From Antarctobacter aquimaris (lineage in GTDB: Bacteria; Pseudomonadota; Alphaproteobacteria; Rhodobacterales; Rhodobacteraceae): 64,000 nucleotides of DNA. A program made the translations under genes and the position numbers. Shown one piece after another: positions 60,183 to 64,000 of this stretch (within the stretch, counting starts at the first letter, position 1; every line of letters begins with the position of its first letter). Below the pieces are notes generated by a model. It was not told the DNA's origin, ran no database searches, and was given only the letters and a program-made list of their open reading frames with translations. Location: contig NZ_FXYF01000014.1 of assembly GCF_900184945.1 (NCBI RefSeq), positions 1-64,000 of the forward strand. The letters run 5' to 3'.

Positions 60183-61727
60183 ATGCTACTGACCGCTATG
60201 AAATGTCTTCTTTTCACGATCGGTTTTCTGGCGGTCGCAGTCGTCGTTGCGCGGATGGTCTTTCCCGCCCCTGCCAGCACCGGCCGCAAGGCGACCACCG
60301 CAGTTCCGCCCGCCGAACACGGTGCCTTGGCGGAGGCGCTGATCCGGCTCGGCCGCGGGCATGAGGGACTGACCGGCGTCGCGTCCCTGCCGGATGGCCG
60401 GGGCGCCTTTGCAGCGCGCATCCTGCTTGCCAATGCCGCCGTGTCCTCCATCGACGTTCAATACTACATCTGGCGCGCCGACATGGTCGGGCATCTGCTG
60501 CTGAAGGCGCTCTATCGCGCCGCAGAGCGCGGCGTGCGGGTGCGCCTGTTGCTGGATGACAACGGGATTGAACGACTTGACGACGTTCTGGCGGCCCTGG
60601 ATGCCCATCCCAACATCGAGGTTCGCCTCTACAATCCGTTCACCCTGCGTCGATTCAAAAGATTGTCTTTCGGCTTTGATTTCTTCCGGCTGAACCATCG
60701 GATGCACAACAAGGCCTTCACCGTCGATGGCCGCGCCAGCATTCTGGGCGGTCGCAACGTGGGGGGCGAATATTTCGGAACCGGCGTAACCCCGCTGCAA
60801 ATCGACCTGGATGTTCTGGCGGTTGGCGACATCGTCCCCAAGATATCGGCGGATTTCGACCGCTATTGGAATTCGACGGCAGTTCATCCCGCCGAGCAGA
60901 TTCTGGGCAAGTCCGACAACAGCGGTCTGATTGCGTCGGCGCTGGACAGGTTCGAGAATGATCCGGAGCTCAACAAGTACCGCCCCCTGCTTGAGGCCTC
61001 CGATATGGTTGGGTCGCTGGCGCGGGGCGAGCTGGCGCTGGAGTGGACCAGGGCCGTCCTGGTCAGCGACGATCCTGTCATCGGTTTTGGTTCGCTTCCT
61101 CACTCGGATCTGTTCATCACCCGGTTGCTTGACGCAGTCGGGCCGATCAAGAGCCGCTTTGACGGCGTGACCCCCTATTTCGTCCCTGGCGCCGCGGGGG
61201 TGAAGGCCTTTGCCGAGATGGGAAAAAACGGCGTTGCGGTGCGCATGCTCACCAACTCGCTTGAGGCGACAAACATGCTGCCGGTTCACGCAGGCTATGC
61301 CAAGCGCCGTCGCGATCTGTTGCTGGCGGGTGTCGGCCTCTTTGAATTGCGCGCTCTGCCCGGCGGTCCGTCGTCGCTGGATATCCTGGGACCACTGGGA
61401 TCGTCGGGATCGCACCTTCACGCCAAGACGTTTGCCGTGGACGGCACACGCGTCTTCGTAGGCTCGTTCAATTTCGATCCCCGCTCGGCGACACTGAACA
61501 CGGAGATGGGGCTGCTGATCGAAAGCACCGGGATGGCCCGAACAATGCACAAAGCCTTCGACGAGGGCCTGAGTGACCTCGCTTGGCGCGTGGAGCTGCT
61601 CAACGATCAACTGATTTGGCGCGGTCCATCCGGCGAAACGGAAACGCATAGGGAACCCGGGGCAACCCTGCCCAGACGTATCGCACTGAAGATCATCGGC
61701 TGGTTGCCGGTGGAATGGCTTTTGTGA
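60183..61727 (+). CDS. membrane-anchored phospholipase D (ClsC-like)
   Basis: A 514-residue protein with an N-terminal membrane anchor (CLLFTIGFLAVAVVVARMV) and two HKD motifs: HRMHNKAFTVDGRASILGG at about 175-193 and HLHAKTFAVDGTRVFVGSFN near the C-terminus. This is the family of YmdC/ClsC, which makes cardiolipin from phosphatidylethanolamine and phosphatidylglycerol. ClsC in E. coli needs a partner (YmdB), and none is seen here. Start ATG 60183 or ATG 60198; neither has a strong ribosome-binding site. Confidence 0.88.
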   Translation: MLLTAMKCLLFTIGFLAVAVVVARMVFPAPASTGRKATTAVPPAEHGALAEALIRLGRGHEGLTGVASLPDGRGAFAARILLANAAVSSIDVQYYIWRADMVGHLLLKALYRAAERGVRVRLLLDDNGIERLDDVLAALDAHPNIEVRLYNPFTLRRFKRLSFGFDFFRLNHRMHNKAFTVDGRASILGGRNVGGEYFGTGVTPLQIDLDVLAVGDIVPKISADFDRYWNSTAVHPAEQILGKSDNSGLIASALDRFENDPELNKYRPLLEASDMVGSLARGELALEWTRAVLVSDDPVIGFGSLPHSDLFITRLLDAVGPIKSRFDGVTPYFVPGAAGVKAFAEMGKNGVAVRMLTNSLEATNMLPVHAGYAKRRRDLLLAGVGLFELRALPGGPSSLDILGPLGSSGSHLHAKTFAVDGTRVFVGSFNFDPRSATLNTEMGLLIESTGMARTMHKAFDEGLSDLAWRVELLNDQLIWRGPSGETETHREPGATLPRRIALKIIGWLPVEWLL

Positions 61728-62001
61728 CCAGGCGTTGAAATCGTGCAAGAGACCCGTGGCGGACTCTCGTCTGGTCCGTGAGGTGCATGATCTGGCCAAA
61801 CCCCGTGACATGCGGGGGCCAGGCCCCGCGTGGGCCATCCGGGGCATGGTATCGAGGCGGTCGGCGTCTGGTTCGTTTGATCGGTGAAGACCGAACGCCG
61901 TTTGCTGCGTCCTCGACGATGGCGCGTCGAGGGGACCGGAGGGCCAAAGAACCTTGCGCTGCACGGCCTCACCCGTGGAACCTGTTCCGCGAGCGCGGGC
62001 A
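61728..62001. other. intergenic stretch, no gene recognised
   Basis: About 270 bases downstream of the PLD gene and downstream of the cbb3 cluster. Frames on both strands are open in parts but show no family I know; it may be the end of a decayed gene. Confidence 0.35.
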
Positions 62002-62300
62002 TCAACCGGCCGCCCCTGCCTTGCCATGCTGCCGGGTCAGAGATTGCGCCCGCACGAAGCCGATCCGCAGGGGTTCAACCATCCCGCCCGCCGCGTCCGC
62101 CGTCAGCCGCAGCTCCCGGTTGCCAATGCGAAGGTTCAGCCGCGTGCCGCCGGCATCTTCGCCTACGCCGGTTTCGCGGCCCGTGGTGAAGGTGCCTGCG
62201 CGCACCAGATCGCGCAAGCGCGGCTCATCAAGATCGAAACCCTGCGCGACCATGCGGCGTCGACCCGCACCCGGTCGTCGCCGATGGTCAAGACACTCAT
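62002..62300 (-). pseudogene. frameshifted DUF6522-like gene
   Basis: The start MSVLTIGDDRVRVDA (ATG 62300) overlaps the preceding stop as ATGA. The remaining residues continue in another frame from about 62253: MVAQGFDLDEPRLRDLVRAG, then GVGEDAGGTRLNLRIGNREL. One missing base at about 62253-62258 explains the break. The joined protein would have about 98 residues and resembles DUF6522. Either a true pseudogene or an error in the sequence. Confidence 0.55.
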
Positions 62301-62530
62301 TTCACGGCGCGCCAGTGGTCATTGGCCGCCGCAATGGTGGCAAAATGGATGGCCACCACATGCGACACCGCGATCAGCGCGTCGGCGTCAGCCTCGTAAT
62401 CCTTGCGCAGCTTGTCGCGGATGGCGGCATCGGGCTGGGTCTTTTTCACCGCAATCCGGGCCAGCTTGACCGCAAGGTCATAGCCTTCGCTGGGGGTCGG
62501 CGTGATCAGGCTGGGCAGCCAGTTATCCAT
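62297..62530 (-). CDS. hypothetical small protein in cbb3 cluster
   Basis: A 77-residue helical protein: LPSLITPTPSEGYDLAVKLA, then KDYEADADALIAVSHVVAIH. I do not recognise the family. The ATG at 62530 lies inside the end of ccoS (8-base overlap) and its stop overlaps the next start, so it is translated as part of the cbb3 maturation cluster. It is probably cytoplasmic. Confidence 0.6.
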   Translation of the reverse strand: MDNWLPSLITPTPSEGYDLAVKLARIAVKKTQPDAAIRDKLRKDYEADADALIAVSHVVAIHFATIAAANDHWRAVK

Positions 62531-62702
62531 GTGATGTCTCCTTTTGTGTCGGATTGGCAGGTGTGTCGGGGGCGGTCAGGATGCGCCGGGCATCGCCGTC
62601 GGGGTCGTCGTACTGGTCGTGGCGCAGGCTCCAGAAGAACGCGGCAAGACCGATCAGGCCCATACCGATGGCAACGGGGATGAGGAACAGCGCGCCGGTC
62701 AT
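62523..62702 (-). CDS. ccoS: cbb3 oxidase assembly protein CcoS
   Basis: A 59-residue protein: one membrane helix (LFLIPVAIGMGLIGLAAFFW) followed by SLRHDQYDDPDGDARRIL, the CcoS signature (W-SLR-GQY-D-GDA-RIL). CcoS is needed to place haem and copper in cbb3 oxidase. The ATG overlaps the DUF2189 stop by 4 bases. ccoGHI, which usually precede ccoS, are not between ccoP and ccoS here. Confidence 0.9.
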   Translation of the reverse strand: MTGALFLIPVAIGMGLIGLAAFFWSLRHDQYDDPDGDARRILTAPDTPANPTQKETSHG

Positions 62703-63523
62703 GGCGTTGCGGAGTCCTGCCGGGCGGGATCGGCGTCGGGGCGCAGCGCCTGCCAGGCGTGCCAGGTGCCATGACCCAGGAGCGGAAAGACCACGATCAG
62801 GCCCAGAAGGCCGGTGGCCACGGAAAACGCAAAGCCCGCAACGACGATCCCGCCCCAGGGCAGCACCGCCCGCAGGTTCTGCGTGGTCAGGGCGAAACTG
62901 GTGCCAAGTGCGGTCAGCGCATCGGTGCGTACCGACAGCAGCATCGGGATCGAGAACAGGCTGATCGCCATGGCGAAGGCCGCGAACAGCCCGCCGATCG
63001 CCGAGCCGGTCGCCACCAGCGCCCAACCGCGCGGTGTGGTCAGCAGTTGCGCCAGGATCTGATCGAAGCCCGGAAACGGCAGCAGCCCGAAAAACAGCGC
63101 ATAGAGAAGATCGGCGGCCCTCAGCCACAAGACGACCAGAAGGCACAGGAGCAGTCCCGCGAACAGAACCTGCCCGCCCGAGGCCGGGCGCACCAGAACC
63201 ATGTCGGACAATCGCACCGCCTTGCCCGCGGCATGGCGGCGGCTCTTTTCATAGAGGCCGATGGCAAGGATGGGGCCGACCACCAGAAACCCCGAAAGAG
63301 CCGGGAAGATCAGCCATGGCAGGCCCACCGCGACCATCGCCCAGATCACCAGCACCGAGGCCAGGAAAATGACCAGCCCATAGCCAAGGCTGGGCCATGG
63401 GGCGCGGCGCAGGTCACGCCAGCCGGCGGCAAGCCAGCTGAACGCTGCCCCGGTCGGCAGCTGGCGCGCATAGGGGCTGGCACGATGCTGAAGCGGCTCG
63501 ACGGCGGGAAGGGGTTCAAGCAT
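62699..63523 (-). CDS. DUF2189 membrane protein
   Basis: A 274-residue protein with about six helices (LGYGLVIFLASVLVIWAMVA, LIFPALSGFLVVGPILAIGLYEKSRR, and more) and the end FPLLGHGTWHAWQALR. GLYE-SRR and GHATWHAYR-like ends are characteristic of DUF2189 (COG5473), often found with respiratory oxidase genes. The role is unknown, perhaps oxidase assembly. ATG at 63523, 12 bases after the previous small gene. Confidence 0.85.
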   Translation of the reverse strand: MLEPLPAVEPLQHRASPYARQLPTGAAFSWLAAGWRDLRRAPWPSLGYGLVIFLASVLVIWAMVAVGLPWLIFPALSGFLVVGPILAIGLYEKSRRHAAGKAVRLSDMVLVRPASGGQVLFAGLLLCLLVVLWLRAADLLYALFFGLLPFPGFDQILAQLLTTPRGWALVATGSAIGGLFAAFAMAISLFSIPMLLSVRTDALTALGTSFALTTQNLRAVLPWGGIVVAGFAFSVATGLLGLIVVFPLLGHGTWHAWQALRPDADPARQDSATP

Positions 63524-63534
63524 TCATGCCTCCT

Positions 63535-63699
63535 TCAGCAGCCTGGTTTCGCGGCGGCGTGTTCGGGATCGACCTGGACACAGCCGGGATGGGACGCCAG
63601 CGCGAGGGTCACGAACTGCCAGTTGGCAGCGATGACCAGCGCCAGGAAAGCGGCAACGCCCAGGCCTATCGGCAGTTTCGCGCCCCGCACCACGCTCAT
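63535..63699 (-). CDS. small membrane protein after ccoP
   Basis: A 54-residue protein: one membrane helix (LPIGLGVAAFLALVIAANWQFVTLAL) and a short tail with two Cys (HPGCVQVDPEHAAAKPGC). Its ATG overlaps the ccoP stop (ATGA at 63696-63699). It is likely an inner-membrane protein with the tail outside, where the cysteines could bind copper or form a disulphide. No family name known to me. Confidence 0.65.
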   Translation of the reverse strand: MSVVRGAKLPIGLGVAAFLALVIAANWQFVTLALASHPGCVQVDPEHAAAKPGC

Positions 63700-64000
63700 G
63701 GCGCAGCTCCCGACAGGTCCTGGACGTAGAGTGCCAGCATCCTGATCTCGGCCTCGCTCAGCCGGTCGGTCCAGGCGGGCATCACGCCTTGCCGGCCGTT
63801 CATCAGCGTTGTGTGGATTGCATCGGCGTCGCCGCCATACAGCCAATCGGCATCGGTCAGGTTCGGGGCGCCCTGATCCGTCATCCCGCGCGCATCCTCG
63901 CCGTGGCAACTGGCGCAATTGTCCTGGAACAGCACCGCGCCTTCCGACGTATCGCCCGCGCGCACTCCGCCTGACAGCGTCAGCACGTAGTCGGTCAGAG
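63696..64000 (-). CDS. ccoP: cbb3 cytochrome oxidase subunit CcoP, C-terminal part
   Basis: The window holds about 100 residues of the C-terminus. TDYVLTLSGG comes first, followed by the haem c motif CASCHGED, then GAPNLTDADWLYGGDADAIH and GVMPAWTDRLSEAEIRMLAL with the Met ligand. This is the second haem domain of CcoP. The gene continues beyond the right edge; ccoNO presumably lie further out. The oxidase works in the inner membrane at low oxygen. Confidence 0.88.
   Translation of the reverse strand, partial: LTDYVLTLSGGVRAGDTSEGAVLFQDNCASCHGEDARGMTDQGAPNLTDADWLYGGDADAIHTTLMNGRQGVMPAWTDRLSEAEIRMLALYVQDLSGAAP

Noticed and set aside
60186-62027. Long minus-strand frame (over 600 codons) opposite the PLD gene
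   Set aside because: Shadow of the plus-strand PLD gene; no ribosome-binding site or domain.
1-64000. tRNA, rRNA or CRISPR
   Set aside because: No cloverleaf-like segment ending in CCA context, no rRNA-like sequence and no regularly spaced repeats were seen by eye; a covariance-model search would be the decisive test.

Overview
The window looks like a chromosomal segment of a marine-type alphaproteobacterium of the Rhodobacteraceae (Roseobacter-like) group. The evidence is the very high GC content, the PhyR-NepR-EcfG general stress system, the heterotetrameric sarcosine oxidase set, GlxA-type AraC regulators, a DMSP-lyase-like cupin and cbb3 oxidase genes. I see no rRNA, tRNA or CRISPR array.

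Left part (1-9.3 kb): the tail of an IS630-type transposase, a coupled thioesterase/CaiD-like pair, a GH13_18 sugar phosphorylase reduced to in-frame scraps, a long-tailed DEAD-box RNA helicase behind a tandem TGTACG repeat, a LysR regulator, a secreted SnoaL-like protein, and glycerol kinase coupled to a small P-loop kinase.

Stress block (9.3-20.8 kb): phyR, nepR and ecfG lie at one end of a run of envelope and stress genes (DUF2254, DUF1328, CsbD, PLDc_N, Dps, a phospholipase D, two histidine kinases). Nine good matches and one weak match to the EcfG promoter (GGAAC, 17-18 bases, GTT) stand in front of these genes. One faces an amidoligase/glutamine-amidotransferase pair and one faces a 17-residue reading frame. 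phyR and nepR-ecfG share a symmetrical, overlapping divergent promoter.

Middle (20.8-28.3 kb): a methyltransferase, a four-gene Mn/Zn-type ABC importer with two TTGCGA-N5-TCGCA dyads upstream, a membrane protein, a zeta-toxin/antitoxin pair, and remnants of IS5- and IS3-family transposases.

Catabolic island (28.3-52.5 kb): less GC-extreme, and starting directly after the IS remnants. It carries a full route from creatinine to pyruvate: creatininase, creatinase, sarcosine oxidase (soxBDAG), serine hydroxymethyltransferase and L-serine dehydratase. Creatininase is in an operon with a spermidine/putrescine-type ABC importer, which is therefore a candidate creatinine importer. A sodium symporter with an apparent 35-residue partner, a frameshifted NCS1 permease, a GlxA regulator and a LysR regulator accompany it. 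The right end has a DMSP-lyase-like cupin, a VanA-type Rieske oxygenase and a PhyH-type dioxygenase.

Right part (52.6-64 kb): a MOSC protein with a decayed MarR gene, PAP2 phosphatase, two Rnk/GreA-type proteins, DUF1127, tandem Usp, a second Dps, MgtE, a second phospholipase D, and a cbb3 oxidase cluster tail (ccoP end, DUF2189, ccoS and small coupled genes) that runs off the right edge.
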